Of a DNA stretch of 56,510 bases, positions 18,230-26,943 are shown in pieces. Below the pieces are notes generated by a model. That model saw only the letters and a list, made by a program, of their open reading frames with translations. It searched no databases and was not told the origin of the DNA. A program made the translations under genes and the position numbers. The DNA is from an uncultured Alphaproteobacteria bacterium (GTDB taxonomy: Bacteria > Pseudomonadota > Alphaproteobacteria > HIMB59), in contig CACJQJ010000003.1 in assembly GCA_902595525.1 (NCBI GenBank), positions 1-56,510 of the forward strand, given 5' to 3'. The first letter of the stretch is position 1; every line of letters begins with the position of its first letter.

Positions 18230-18936
18230 TGAAATTAGGTGTTAACATAGATCATGTAGCGACCCTTCGAAACGCAAGGGGTCAAAATAACCCAGATTTA
18301 CTCAGAGCATTGGAAGTTTGTCAAAAAGCAAAAATTGATACACTAACTGTTCATTTGAGAGAAGATAGAAGACACATAAAAGATAGAGATCTCTTTGAAT
18401 TAAAAAAATATTCTAAAATTCCTATTAATCTTGAAATGGCACTTACAGAAGAGATGATAAATATAGCTAATAAGATTAATCCTAAATTTATTTGCATAGT
18501 TCCTGAAAAAAGAAACGAAATTACAACAGAGGGTGGTCTAAATTTAAACAATATATCACAAGCAAAATTGAAAAAATTGTTAAAAATTTCTAAAAAAAAA
18601 AATATAGAATTAAGTGCCTTTATAAACCCAACAAAAAAAATGATTAATTTAGCAAAAAACTTAGGTTTTGATACAGTAGAACTACACACAGGTAATTTAG
18701 ATAAAAAAATTATTAAAAAATCCACTATCAATCAAATAAATGAAATGATTGAGTATGCTCACTTTAAAAAATTAATTGTAAATGTAGGACATGGTTTAAA
18801 TTTTAAAAATATTAAGTTAATAAAAAAAAGAAAATATGTTGATACTGTTCACGTTGGCCATTTTATAATATCTGAAGCAATATTTATTTCACTAATCAAG
18901 AGCATAAATACTTTTAGAAATTTAATAAAAAAATGA
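18229..18936 (+). CDS. pdxJ: Pyridoxine 5'-phosphate synthase
   Basis: Last ring-forming step of the DXP-dependent vitamin B6 pathway, joining 1-deoxyxylulose-5-phosphate with 3-amino-2-oxopropyl phosphate. It opens with KLGVNIDHVATLRNARG, then has the catalytic region LTVHLREDRRHIKDRD, VPEKRNEITTEGGL and the VELHTGNLD and VGHGLNFKN strands of the TIM barrel. Length is 235 residues, usual for the family. It overlaps spoT by one base and acpS by four bases, giving one tightly packed operon. Confidence 0.96.
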   Translation: MKLGVNIDHVATLRNARGQNNPDLLRALEVCQKAKIDTLTVHLREDRRHIKDRDLFELKKYSKIPINLEMALTEEMINIANKINPKFICIVPEKRNEITTEGGLNLNNISQAKLKKLLKISKKKNIELSAFINPTKKMINLAKNLGFDTVELHTGNLDKKIIKKSTINQINEMIEYAHFKKLIVNVGHGLNFKNIKLIKKRKYVDTVHVGHFIISEAIFISLIKSINTFRNLIKK

Positions 18937-19301
18937 TAATTGGTCACGGCATAGATTTAGTTGAGATAGATAGAGTGAATAATATCTATGCTAAATATAA
19001 AAAAAATTTCATATCCAAATATTTTTTGTATGATCAATTCAAAACAATTAATAAAAACTTATTAGCAAATAATTTTGCAATAAAAGAGGCTTTTTCCAAA
19101 AGTATAGGTATGGGTTTTAGATCTCCCTGTTACCCAAATAATATTGTGGTTAGTCGAAATAAATTAGGAAAACCAGTAATTTCTCTAAAAAACAAACTTG
19201 AAAGTTATTTAAATGATACTTTTGGAAAATATGTTATTCATGTTAGCCTAACAGATACAAAATTGTATTCGATTGCGTCGGTAATTATTGAGCAAAGTTA
19301 A
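18933..19301 (+). CDS. acpS: Holo-[acyl-carrier-protein] synthase
   Basis: Attaches 4'-phosphopantetheine from CoA to acyl carrier protein. The 122-residue protein begins MIIGHGIDLVEIDRV, where the Asp is a metal ligand. It continues with AIKEAFSKSIGMGFR, containing the conserved Glu of 'KEA.sKAlG', and a C-terminal HVSLTDTKLYSIASVIIE segment. It sits between pdxJ (4-base overlap) and lepB (14-base overlap), the usual alphaproteobacterial order. Confidence 0.94.
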   Translation: MIIGHGIDLVEIDRVNNIYAKYKKNFISKYFLYDQFKTINKNLLANNFAIKEAFSKSIGMGFRSPCYPNNIVVSRNKLGKPVISLKNKLESYLNDTFGKYVIHVSLTDTKLYSIASVIIEQS

Positions 19302-20019
19302 ATCATCTTTAATTAATAATTTTAAAGCGCTTTTTTGGGCTTTAATTATTGCCGGAATAATTAGAACTTTTGCTATTGAGCCATTTAAAATTCCTTCTGG
19401 ATCAATGAAGCCAAATTTATTGGTTGGGGACTTTCTATTCGTATCTAAGTGGGATTATGGATACTCAAGATACTCATTTCCTTTCGGACTTCCTCCGTTC
19501 AAAGGAAAAATCTTTGAAAGTAACCCTGAAAGAGGGGATATAATTGTTTTTAAACTCCCTGGACAAGAAAATATCAATTATGTGAAAAGATTGGTTGGGC
19601 TACCAGGAGAAACTATAAAAGTTGTAAATGGCAAAATCTATCTAAAGACTAAAAATTCAACTGATTTTGAAGTGCTAGATCAGGTAGAGGATGGATTTTT
19701 TTATGATGATCAATACAGTAAGGATATTCAGCAGTTAATTGAAAATGAATATAGGATATTAAATATCACAAATGATGGACCACTTGATAACACTCCTGAG
19801 TACGAAATCCCAAAAGATAAATTCTTTTTTATGGGGGACAATAGAGATAACTCATCAGATAGTAGAATTTTAAGTGGAGTTGGATTTGTGCCAAAAGTTA
19901 ATATAGTTGGCAAAGTTTGGTTTATTTGGTTCTCAGTTGACACAGATTTTTCTCTATCAAAATTTTGGAATTTACCCTTTCATATTAGATATGATAGGCT
20001 CTTTAACGTTATCAAATAA
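19288..20019 (+). CDS. lepB: Signal peptidase I
   Basis: Membrane-anchored Ser/Lys protease that removes signal peptides from exported proteins. A single N-terminal helix (ALFWALIIAGIIRTFAI) is followed by the nucleophile box IPSGSMKPNLLVGDFL and the general-base Lys in NYVKRLVGLPGE. The late GDNRDNSSDSR box is also present. Length is 243 residues. The start is TTG inside the end of acpS. The enzyme would serve exported proteins such as the one encoded at 3632 and the TctC binding protein at 41712. Confidence 0.95.
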   Translation: MSKVKSSLINNFKALFWALIIAGIIRTFAIEPFKIPSGSMKPNLLVGDFLFVSKWDYGYSRYSFPFGLPPFKGKIFESNPERGDIIVFKLPGQENINYVKRLVGLPGETIKVVNGKIYLKTKNSTDFEVLDQVEDGFFYDDQYSKDIQQLIENEYRILNITNDGPLDNTPEYEIPKDKFFFMGDNRDNSSDSRILSGVGFVPKVNIVGKVWFIWFSVDTDFSLSKFWNLPFHIRYDRLFNVIK

Positions 20020-20024
20020 ATATT

Positions 20025-20678
20025 TTGAATAAGACACAAATTTTCAAAACAATTAAAAGCCTTGAGGGTTTCAATAAAAGCGTAGAACACGATAGTTTTG
20101 AAAAATCAAAAAAAAATTCTGATAAACCTTTTCAAAAATATGAGTTTTTGGGAGATAGAGTTTTAGGCCTAGTAATTTCAGAATATTTAATAATTTCTTT
20201 CCCACACAATACTTTAGATGAGATTTCAAGAAGATTTATTCATCTTGTTAATACAAATACCTTAGCCAAAATATTCAGAAAAAATAATTTAGGTGAAATT
20301 TTTAAACATCAACTTGATCCCAACTCAAGTAAAAATTCAATATACGCTGATGCATTAGAGTCTCTCATTGGATTTGTTTACACAAGAAAAGGTTTAGTAT
20401 TTTCAAAAAAATTAATAATGGAATTATGGCAAAATGAATTGGACATACTACCACAAAAAGACCCTAAAACATTTATACAAGAATATTGTCAAAAAAAATA
20501 TAAGACAATTCCTCTTTACAAATTAATTGAGGAAGCCGGTACGAAACATAAACCAAAATTTTTAGTATCATTGAAAATTAAGGATAATGAAGTAGAAGCA
20601 GAGGGAGTTTCAAAACAAAAAGCCGAAATTTTAGCAGCAAAAAAAATGATTAAGATCATCAATAAATTTAGTAAATAA
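20025..20678 (+). CDS. rnc: Ribonuclease III
   Basis: Cleaves double-stranded RNA in rRNA and mRNA processing. The signature YEFLGDRVLGLVISEYL lies near residues 40-56, with the second catalytic acidic cluster in YADALESLIGFVY. A C-terminal double-stranded-RNA-binding domain spans about residues 150-217 and ends in KQKAEILAAKKMI. The start is TTG. Length is 217 residues. The next gene is recO; era, which normally separates rnc from recO, is missing from this place. Confidence 0.95.
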   Translation: MNKTQIFKTIKSLEGFNKSVEHDSFEKSKKNSDKPFQKYEFLGDRVLGLVISEYLIISFPHNTLDEISRRFIHLVNTNTLAKIFRKNNLGEIFKHQLDPNSSKNSIYADALESLIGFVYTRKGLVFSKKLIMELWQNELDILPQKDPKTFIQEYCQKKYKTIPLYKLIEEAGTKHKPKFLVSLKIKDNEVEAEGVSKQKAEILAAKKMIKIINKFSK

Positions 20679-20682
20679 TCAA

Positions 20683-21315
20683 TTGTACAAAACTAAGGCC
20701 ATAATAACGAAAGTAGAAAATTTTAAAGAAAATCATTTAAGTATCTCAGTTTACTCTTCTGAGTATGGACAAAAATCTCTAGTAGTTTTTGGAGGAAAAT
20801 CAAAAAAAAAAAATTCTACATATGTTAAGGGATCATTTAATAATATTGAATTTGATAATAATAATGTTTGCCTTTTCTCAACATCTATAAATACATTTAA
20901 ATGGTTTTTGTTTTCAAAATATGAGTTAAAGACAATTGATTATTTTTGTTTTTTAATTAATAAATTGTTATTTTTAGCTGACCAAAATTCTAATGTTATA
21001 AGTAATTATTTGTTATTGATTTCAAAATTGAATGAAAGATCTAATTACCTTCCTGAGCTATTGTTACTAGAGCTTGAAATTTTAAAGGCTTCAGGTTATC
21101 AACCTGATTTGAATGAGAGTGTTTTAAAAAAAATTTTCAATTTCCACAATAAAAGTAATTTGAAAACTTATGAGCTTATTTATGAACATTTGAAAGATAA
21201 TAAAGATCATCAGTTGGTTTTTTTTGATTTTATGAGCAGAATAGTTAACAGAGTATTGATTAATTTGAATATTAATTTACCTTTTTCTAGAGATGAAATT
21301 GCCAGGAAAATATAA
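20683..21315 (+). CDS. recO: DNA repair protein RecO
   Basis: Mediator that loads RecA on SSB-coated single strands in the RecFOR pathway. It begins with the RecO OB fold (TKAIITKVENFKENHLSISVYSSEYGQKSLVVFGGKSK), seen as strands in the first 45 residues. A helical region and a diverged C-terminal domain follow; the zinc-binding cysteines found in some RecO proteins are not evident. Length is 210 residues. The start is TTG at 20683. Family assignment rests on the N-terminal domain and on position after rnc. rpiB begins 23 bases before its end. Confidence 0.82.
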   Translation: MYKTKAIITKVENFKENHLSISVYSSEYGQKSLVVFGGKSKKKNSTYVKGSFNNIEFDNNNVCLFSTSINTFKWFLFSKYELKTIDYFCFLINKLLFLADQNSNVISNYLLLISKLNERSNYLPELLLLELEILKASGYQPDLNESVLKKIFNFHNKSNLKTYELIYEHLKDNKDHQLVFFDFMSRIVNRVLINLNINLPFSRDEIARKI

Positions 21316-21733
21316 AACTATTTACATAGCCTCTGATCATGCGGGTTTTAGATTAAAATCCTTTATTATTGAAGAATTTTTGGCCAAAAAAAAATTTAAT
21401 TTCTTCGATTTAGGCACTAATTCAGATAAATCTGTAGATTATCCAAAATTTGCAAAAAAATTATGTAAAAATATCAATAAATCAAGCATGGGTATCTTGA
21501 TCTGTGGATCAGGAATAGGAGTAAGTATTAGTGCTAATAGACATAAGCACATTAGAGCATCGCTTTGTCATAATGCACAAACAGCAAAAATGACCAGAAA
21601 ACACAACAATAGCAATGTTATATGTTTAAAAGGAAGACCTTTTGTAAAAAAAAATATTTTTGCTATGCTCAACGCCTATTTTAAAACAGAATTTGACAAA
21701 GGCAGACATTTAAGGAGAATATCGCAACTATGA
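21293..21733 (+). CDS. rpiB: Ribose-5-phosphate isomerase B
   Basis: Interconverts ribose-5-phosphate and ribulose-5-phosphate in the pentose phosphate pathway. Family marks are [27 protein letters not shown], the catalytic-Cys motif [17 protein letters not shown], and the segment [23 protein letters not shown]. Length is 146 residues. It overlaps the end of recO and shares ATGA with glyA. The rpiB-glyA-nrdR string is common in alphaproteobacteria. Confidence 0.96.
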   Translation: MKLPGKYKTIYIASDHAGFRLKSFIIEEFLAKKKFNFFDLGTNSDKSVDYPKFAKKLCKNINKSSMGILICGSGIGVSISANRHKHIRASLCHNAQTAKMTRKHNNSNVICLKGRPFVKKNIFAMLNAYFKTEFDKGRHLRRISQL

Positions 21734-23004
21734 CACTTAGTGAGAATTTTTTTTCTAGTAATCTAGAACATGTAGATAAAGATTTATATCAGAGTATTTC
21801 ACAAGAACTTTCAAGGCAACAGAACCAAATCGAATTAATTGCTTCTGAGAATATTGTCTCTAAAGCTGTGCTTGAAGCACAAGGCTCCATCATGACTAAT
21901 AAATATGCTGAGGGTTATAGTGCTAAAAGATATTATGGTGGTTGTGAATTTGTAGATATAGCTGAAAATTTAGCAATTGATCGTTTGAAACAATTATATG
22001 GATGCAGCTATGCTAATGTTCAACCTCACTCGGGAGCACAAGCAAACCAAGCTGTATTTTTAGCACTGATTAAACCAGGTGACACTATTTTAGGAATGTC
22101 TTTAGACGCTGGTGGTCACTTGACACATGGTTCGAGACCAAATCAATCTGGAAAATATTTTAACGCTGTTCAGTATGGAATAAATCCAGAAACTTCTTTA
22201 ATAGATTATGACGAAGTTGAAAGATTAGCTATTGAACATAAACCGACCTTGATTATTGCTGGTGGTTCAGCTTATCCAAGAAATATCGATTTTAAAAAAT
22301 TTAGAGAAATAGCAGATAAGATTGAAGCTTATTTACTAGTTGATATGGCACACTATTCAGGTTTGGTTGCTGCCAAAGAATACCCTGATCCATTGCCACA
22401 TGCACATGTGGTTACATCTACAACTCACAAGACCATTAGGGGTCCAAGAGGGGGTATGATACTTTCAAATGATTTAGACCTTGGAAAGAAATTTAATAGT
22501 TCTGTTTTTCCTGGTTTGCAAGGTGGACCACTTATGCACGTAATTGCAGCTAAAGCTGTTGCTTTTGGAGAAGCCCTTCAACCAGAGTTTAAAACATACA
22601 TTCAACAAGTAAAAAAGAATGCATCAATTCTCGGTGAAGTTCTTATTTCAAATGGAATAGATATTGTTACTGGCGGTACAGACTCTCATATGGTTTTAGT
22701 AGATTTAAGATCAAAAAATGTAACTGGTAAAGACGCAGAAGAAAGCTTAGAGAGGGCAGGAATGACTTGTAATAAAAATGGTGTTGCAAATGACCCAAAT
22801 CCTCCAACTATTACTTCAGGCATTAGATTAGGATCTCCAGCTGCAACAACTAGAGGTTTTAAAGAAGAAGAGTTTAAGTTTATTGGAGAGAAAATATCAA
22901 CAATTATTAATAATCTTTCAGTATCTAACTCTGATATTTCAATGCTTGAGAGTTCTATTAATAAAGAAGTTCAAGATCTTTGCTCTAAATACCCAATTTA
23001 TTAG
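21730..23004 (+). CDS. glyA: Serine hydroxymethyltransferase
   Basis: PLP enzyme that interconverts serine plus tetrahydrofolate with glycine plus 5,10-methylene-tetrahydrofolate, the main source of one-carbon units. It has [11 protein letters not shown] near the N terminus, [28 protein letters not shown] and the PLP Lys in [16 protein letters not shown] near residue 238. Length is 424 residues, standard. It could connect to the folate-linked enzyme at 48476 and to the serine-glyoxylate aminotransferase at 36346, all using one-carbon or serine/glycine pools. That link is inference. Confidence 0.98.
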   Translation: MTLSENFFSSNLEHVDKDLYQSISQELSRQQNQIELIASENIVSKAVLEAQGSIMTNKYAEGYSAKRYYGGCEFVDIAENLAIDRLKQLYGCSYANVQPHSGAQANQAVFLALIKPGDTILGMSLDAGGHLTHGSRPNQSGKYFNAVQYGINPETSLIDYDEVERLAIEHKPTLIIAGGSAYPRNIDFKKFREIADKIEAYLLVDMAHYSGLVAAKEYPDPLPHAHVVTSTTHKTIRGPRGGMILSNDLDLGKKFNSSVFPGLQGGPLMHVIAAKAVAFGEALQPEFKTYIQQVKKNASILGEVLISNGIDIVTGGTDSHMVLVDLRSKNVTGKDAEESLERAGMTCNKNGVANDPNPPTITSGIRLGSPAATTRGFKEEEFKFIGEKISTIINNLSVSNSDISMLESSINKEVQDLCSKYPIY

Positions 23005-23009
23005 ATCAA

Positions 23010-23468
23010 ATGAAATGTCCTTTTTGTATTGACAAAAACAAAGAGACATCTGTTTTAGACTCAAGACCTTCAGAAAATGGTTCCGTAATTAGGAGAAGAA
23101 GAGTTTGTATTGATTGTAAAGGTAGATTTACAACACATGAAAGAATTCAGTTTAGAGAAATAGTTGTTGTTAAAAAAGATGGAGATAAGGTAAATTTTGA
23201 CAGAGACAAAATAGCAAAATCTGTTGAGTTGGCATTACGCAAAAGACCTGTTGATACTGACGCTAAAGAAAAACTTATTTCTAGGATAGTAAACGATGTT
23301 GAGGGCATGGGTGAAAACGAGATTAGTTCAAATGTTATAGGTGAGGCTGTCATGAAAGCTCTTTATACAATCGATAAAGTAGCTTATGTGAGATTTGCAT
23401 CTGTTTATAGAGATTTCAGAGAAACTAAAGATTTTGAGCAGTTTTTAGATACAATAGATAATAAGTAA
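23010..23468 (+). CDS. nrdR: Transcriptional repressor NrdR
   Basis: ATP-cone repressor of ribonucleotide reductase genes. A four-Cys zinc ribbon opens the protein (MKCPFC, then RRRVCIDCKGRFTTHER), followed by an ATP-cone domain (VVKKDGDKVNFDRDKI to about residue 140). Length is 152 residues. It follows glyA by five bases, as in many proteobacteria, and precedes ribD by three bases. No ribonucleotide reductase gene lies in the window. Confidence 0.97.
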   Translation: MKCPFCIDKNKETSVLDSRPSENGSVIRRRRVCIDCKGRFTTHERIQFREIVVVKKDGDKVNFDRDKIAKSVELALRKRPVDTDAKEKLISRIVNDVEGMGENEISSNVIGEAVMKALYTIDKVAYVRFASVYRDFRETKDFEQFLDTIDNK

Positions 23469-23471
23469 AAT

Positions 23472-24461
23472 TTGATTAGCTCTAATCACTTAAACTATCT
23501 CCAAAGTGTTAATAACTTATCTATAAAAAATGTTGGATTAACTGGCAAAAACCCCTCAGTTGCATGTTTAATAGTAGACTACTCTAAGTCTTCAAAAGGA
23601 ATTATCCTTAGTTATGGTTTGACATCAAAAAATGGTAGGCCACATGCAGAAATTAATGCCTTAAATAAACTATCTAAAAAAGAAATAAATAATAAAACCG
23701 TTATGTATATTAGTTTAGAACCTTGTTTTAAAAATAATAGTTGTTGCGCAAAAGCAATTGTCAAAGCTGGAATTAAAAAAGTTTTTATAAGCTCATTAGA
23801 CCCAAACCCAAATATAAAGGGAAAAGGAATTAAATTTTTGAAGCAGCAAAATGTCAAAGTATTTCAATCATCAAAATCTTTGGATAAGTTTAAAAAAATT
23901 AATAAATATTTTTATACCCATCAAACTTTAAATAGGCCTTTTATTACTCTCAAAATTGCTATCTCAAAAAACGGTTTTAGTAAAAGCCCAACTATTAAGA
24001 ATATTACCTCTGAACAAACTCAATATTTTATGCATCGGATGAGATTATCACACGACGCTATTGCTGTTGGCATGAATACATATTTTGATGATAAACCAAA
24101 ATTAACTTGTAGATTACAGGGTATTGAAAAAAATATGCAAAAAATCATTATCACAAATAAAAAAAATAAAATTAAAAATTACTTCTCACTTAATGTTGAT
24201 TACAAAAAATCTTTATATAAGGATTTTTCTTTATTTAGAAATTTACATATTCAATCCATTCTAATCGAAGGCGGAATTAACACTTTTAAATATTTTCTTA
24301 ATTGTAATTTGTTTGATGAGATTATAGTCTGCCAGTCAAATATGATTATAAAAAATTCAAGTAAAAAATACTTTTTATCAATGAAGTCACTAAAAAATAA
24401 TTTTAAATTAAAATCTTCTTACCAATATGGACAAGATACAATTTATAAATTTCTAAATTAA
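23472..24461 (+). CDS. ribD: Bifunctional riboflavin deaminase/reductase
   Basis: Performs deamination and side-chain reduction of the pyrimidine intermediate of riboflavin. The N-terminal zinc deaminase has the PHAEINAL motif (His and Glu) near residue 57 and the Cys pair in LEPCFKNNSCCAKAI, where the usual 'PC.h.grt.pC' linker is shortened. The C-terminal reductase has PFITLKIAISKNG, LSHDAIAVGMNTY and ILIEGGINTF. Length is 329 residues, a little under the family norm. The start is TTG, three bases after the nrdR stop. It is the first of four consecutive rib genes. Confidence 0.93.
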   Translation: MISSNHLNYLQSVNNLSIKNVGLTGKNPSVACLIVDYSKSSKGIILSYGLTSKNGRPHAEINALNKLSKKEINNKTVMYISLEPCFKNNSCCAKAIVKAGIKKVFISSLDPNPNIKGKGIKFLKQQNVKVFQSSKSLDKFKKINKYFYTHQTLNRPFITLKIAISKNGFSKSPTIKNITSEQTQYFMHRMRLSHDAIAVGMNTYFDDKPKLTCRLQGIEKNMQKIIITNKKNKIKNYFSLNVDYKKSLYKDFSLFRNLHIQSILIEGGINTFKYFLNCNLFDEIIVCQSNMIIKNSSKKYFLSMKSLKNNFKLKSSYQYGQDTIYKFLN

Positions 24462-25039
24462 TGTTTAGTGGAATAATTCAATCTCAAGGTAAAATAAAAA
24501 AACTATCTAGAGAAAAAAAATCTTTGATAGTTGAAATTCATTCATCTTTAAAAGGATATAAGTTAGGCTCTTCAATATGTTGTTCTGGCATTTGTTTAAC
24601 AGTTACAGCAAAAAATAAAAATACTTTTAAAGCTGATATTTCATACGAGACTATGAATAAAACCACTGCTAAATATTGGAAAGTTGGAAAAAAAATAAAC
24701 TTAGAAAAATCTCTTAAAGTCGGTGATGAAATCTCTGGTCATTTTGTTTTTGGTCATATTGACTCCACTTGTTCTGTTGAGGAATTATATAAAGTTGGAA
24801 GTAGTTGGTTTTTATCTTTTAAGTTCCCAAAAAATCTTAAAAAATATATCGTCAAAAAAGGTTCTATTTCTTTAAATGGTATTTCACTTACAATAAATGA
24901 AGTTAAGTCAAACAAATGTCATTGTATGATCATACCTCATACCTACAAATATACTGATATCCATACATATAAGAAAAATGAAATTTTAAATCTTGAAGTC
25001 GATATGCTTGCAAGATACGCTCACTCCTCAAAATCATAG
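24461..25039 (+). CDS. ribE: Riboflavin synthase alpha chain
   Basis: Dismutates two lumazine molecules to give riboflavin. The protein has two similar barrels: MFSGIIQSQGKIKKL and LGSSICCSGICLTV in the first, and SGHFVFGHIDSTCSV and KGSISLNGISLTINEV in the second. Length is 192 residues, standard. The ATG overlaps the ribD stop by one base. No FMN riboswitch leader precedes the cluster. Confidence 0.95.
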   Translation: MFSGIIQSQGKIKKLSREKKSLIVEIHSSLKGYKLGSSICCSGICLTVTAKNKNTFKADISYETMNKTTAKYWKVGKKINLEKSLKVGDEISGHFVFGHIDSTCSVEELYKVGSSWFLSFKFPKNLKKYIVKKGSISLNGISLTINEVKSNKCHCMIIPHTYKYTDIHTYKKNEILNLEVDMLARYAHSSKS

Positions 25040-25051
25040 GTTATTAAATTA

Positions 25052-26125
25052 ATGTCAGATTTTACAAATATTGAAAATATTATTAACGATGCCCGTAATG
25101 GTAAGATGTATATTTTAGTAGATAGCGAGGATAGAGAGAATGAAGGTGATTTAATTATACCTGCATCTCTTTGTAAGCCAGAACATATCAATTTTATGGC
25201 AACTTATGGCAGAGGTTTAATTTGTTTATCTATATCTGAGACAAGAGCAGAAGAGTTAAAACTTCCATTGATGAATCCTGATAACTGGAAAAAAAAGACC
25301 ACAGCATTTACTGTCTCAATAGAGTCGAGCACTAACATAACAACAGGCATCTCAGCATTTGATAGAGCAGAAACAGTAAAAGCTGCTATAAATCCAAATT
25401 TTAAATCGGGCGATATTGTTAGTCCTGGTCACGTATTTCCATTAATTGCATGGGATGGCGGAGTTTTAACAAGAGCAGGGCATACTGAGGCGGCTGTAGA
25501 TATATCAAGACTAGCTGGATTAAATGACTCTGCAGTAATTTGTGAAATTATGAATGATGATGGTACTATGGCTAGAGTTCCAGATCTCATACCCTATGCA
25601 AAAAAACATTCTATAAATATTGGGACAATTCAAGACCTTATCGCATATAGAATTAAAAATGATTTACTAATAAAAAAAATTCCTGAAAAGCAACACCAGA
25701 TTAAAAATATTTATTCAGACATTTTTGAATTTAATGTCTTTGAAAACACTATTGATGGATTGCATCATGCAACATTACACCTAGGTGATTTATCAAAACA
25801 AGATAGCGTAATGACAAGAGTTCATCCTGTTCAGGGTTTCGATGACATAATTATGAATTTTAATAATCCTAAAACAAAAGATTTACATGCTTCAATTGAA
25901 AAAATAAAATCTCATGGATCTGGAATTATAGTGCTAATAAACAATCCTATATTAGGCGATCTAGGAAAGTTATCAAATGATGAAAAGGTAAAATATTATG
26001 GCCTAGGAGCCCAAATTCTTAAAAATTTCTCCATAAATAATATTTCTGTATTATCTAATTCACTAGGTGAGGATTTAAACCTTGGTATTTATGGATTAAG
26101 AGTAAATAAAATAGAGAGTCTATGA
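25052..26125 (+). CDS. ribB: 3,4-dihydroxy-2-butanone-4-phosphate synthase with a degenerate GTP cyclohydrolase II-like domain
   Basis: Makes the four-carbon precursor of riboflavin from ribulose-5-phosphate. The N-terminal synthase is intact: VDSEDRENEGDLIIPA, CLSISETRAEELKLP, GDIVSPGHVFPLIA and RAGHTEAAVDI. The C-terminal half (from about residue 215) has the outline of RibA (MTRVHPVQGF in place of the usual zinc-binding segment, and LSNSLGEDLNLGIYGLRV) but lacks the three zinc-ligand cysteines. It therefore should not be an active GTP cyclohydrolase II, and another gene must supply that step. Such degenerate fusions are known in alphaproteobacteria. It overlaps ribH by four bases. Confidence 0.92.
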   Translation: MSDFTNIENIINDARNGKMYILVDSEDRENEGDLIIPASLCKPEHINFMATYGRGLICLSISETRAEELKLPLMNPDNWKKKTTAFTVSIESSTNITTGISAFDRAETVKAAINPNFKSGDIVSPGHVFPLIAWDGGVLTRAGHTEAAVDISRLAGLNDSAVICEIMNDDGTMARVPDLIPYAKKHSINIGTIQDLIAYRIKNDLLIKKIPEKQHQIKNIYSDIFEFNVFENTIDGLHHATLHLGDLSKQDSVMTRVHPVQGFDDIIMNFNNPKTKDLHASIEKIKSHGSGIIVLINNPILGDLGKLSNDEKVKYYGLGAQILKNFSINNISVLSNSLGEDLNLGIYGLRVNKIESL

Positions 26126-26538
26126 AAAAAATAAAAATTAAAATAGTAGTTGCTAATTATTACAAGGAAATAACTGACCCATTAATACAATCCTGTATTG
26201 AAATTTTAGAACAGAGTAAAATTAAATATGAAATTTTAACTGTTCCTGGTGTTTATGAGATTCCTCAAATGATAAAATGGAAAATTAAACCAAATAATTA
26301 CAATTTATTTATTGCCCTAGGTTGTGTTATTAAGGGCGAAACATATCATTTTGAGGTTATATCTGACTCTGTTGGGAAAGCACTTTTAGATATTGTAAAT
26401 CAAAATAAAAATACACTCATATCGAATGGTATAATAAATGCATATAGCAAGTCTCAAGCAATAAAAAGATCTAAATCAAAAAATAAAGGAATAGAAGCTG
26501 CTAATGCTATGGTTAAAATGATTGAATGCTTAATTTAA
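26122..26538 (+). CDS. ribH: 6,7-dimethyl-8-ribityllumazine synthase
   Basis: Condenses the RibB and RibD products into lumazine. Marks are KIVVANYYKEITDPL, TVPGVYEIPQMIKW, and ALGCVIKGETYHFEVISDSV, where the His is the catalytic base. The C-terminal segment reads KNKGIEAANAMVKMIE. Length is 138 residues, near the lower end. It overlaps ribB by four bases and nusB by 13 bases. The ribH-nusB order is widespread. Confidence 0.95.
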   Translation: MKKIKIKIVVANYYKEITDPLIQSCIEILEQSKIKYEILTVPGVYEIPQMIKWKIKPNNYNLFIALGCVIKGETYHFEVISDSVGKALLDIVNQNKNTLISNGIINAYSKSQAIKRSKSKNKGIEAANAMVKMIECLI

Positions 26539-26912
26539 ACCGCAACACGAGATTATTTTTCTTTCAGTTTATATTTCAAAGAAATTACTCAACTGACGTT
26601 GAGTTAGACGAATTTATAAAAAAAAATATAAAAAAAAGACCTTTCAACAAAAAAAAATTACTTTCATTAAACGAGAGCTTTAATTCTAATTTAGAAAAAA
26701 TTAAAGGACTGATTGATTCTAAGATTATTGAAAAAACCAACAAAATAACAGTTTTTCTTCTTTACGCCTTTTGTTCTGAGTATCTTTTAAATAAAGAGAA
26801 AAAAAAGATATTAATGAGCGAATATATCAAGCTTTCCAAGGATTTTCTCACCCAAGAAGAGGTAAAATACTTCAATTATTTATTAGATGATGCATCAAAA
26901 AAAGCACCTTGA
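26526..26912 (+). CDS. nusB: Transcription antitermination factor NusB (diverged)
   Basis: Component of the rRNA antitermination complex with NusE (ribosomal protein S10). The 128-residue protein begins NRNTRLFFFQFIFQRNY, matching the first NusB helix ('aR..alqaLYq'). The rest is helical and lysine-rich and has lost most recognisable motifs. The assignment depends mostly on that start and on its position after ribH with a 13-base overlap, the standard place for nusB. Alternatives are few given the context. Confidence 0.78.
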   Translation: MLNLNRNTRLFFFQFIFQRNYSTDVELDEFIKKNIKKRPFNKKKLLSLNESFNSNLEKIKGLIDSKIIEKTNKITVFLLYAFCSEYLLNKEKKKILMSEYIKLSKDFLTQEEVKYFNYLLDDASKKAP

Positions 26913-26943
26913 AAATAAAATTAAAATAGATTAACAACTTACC

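Noticed and set aside
23460..23475. FMN riboswitch before the riboflavin genes
   Set aside because: Only three bases separate nrdR from ribD, so there is no leader to hold one.
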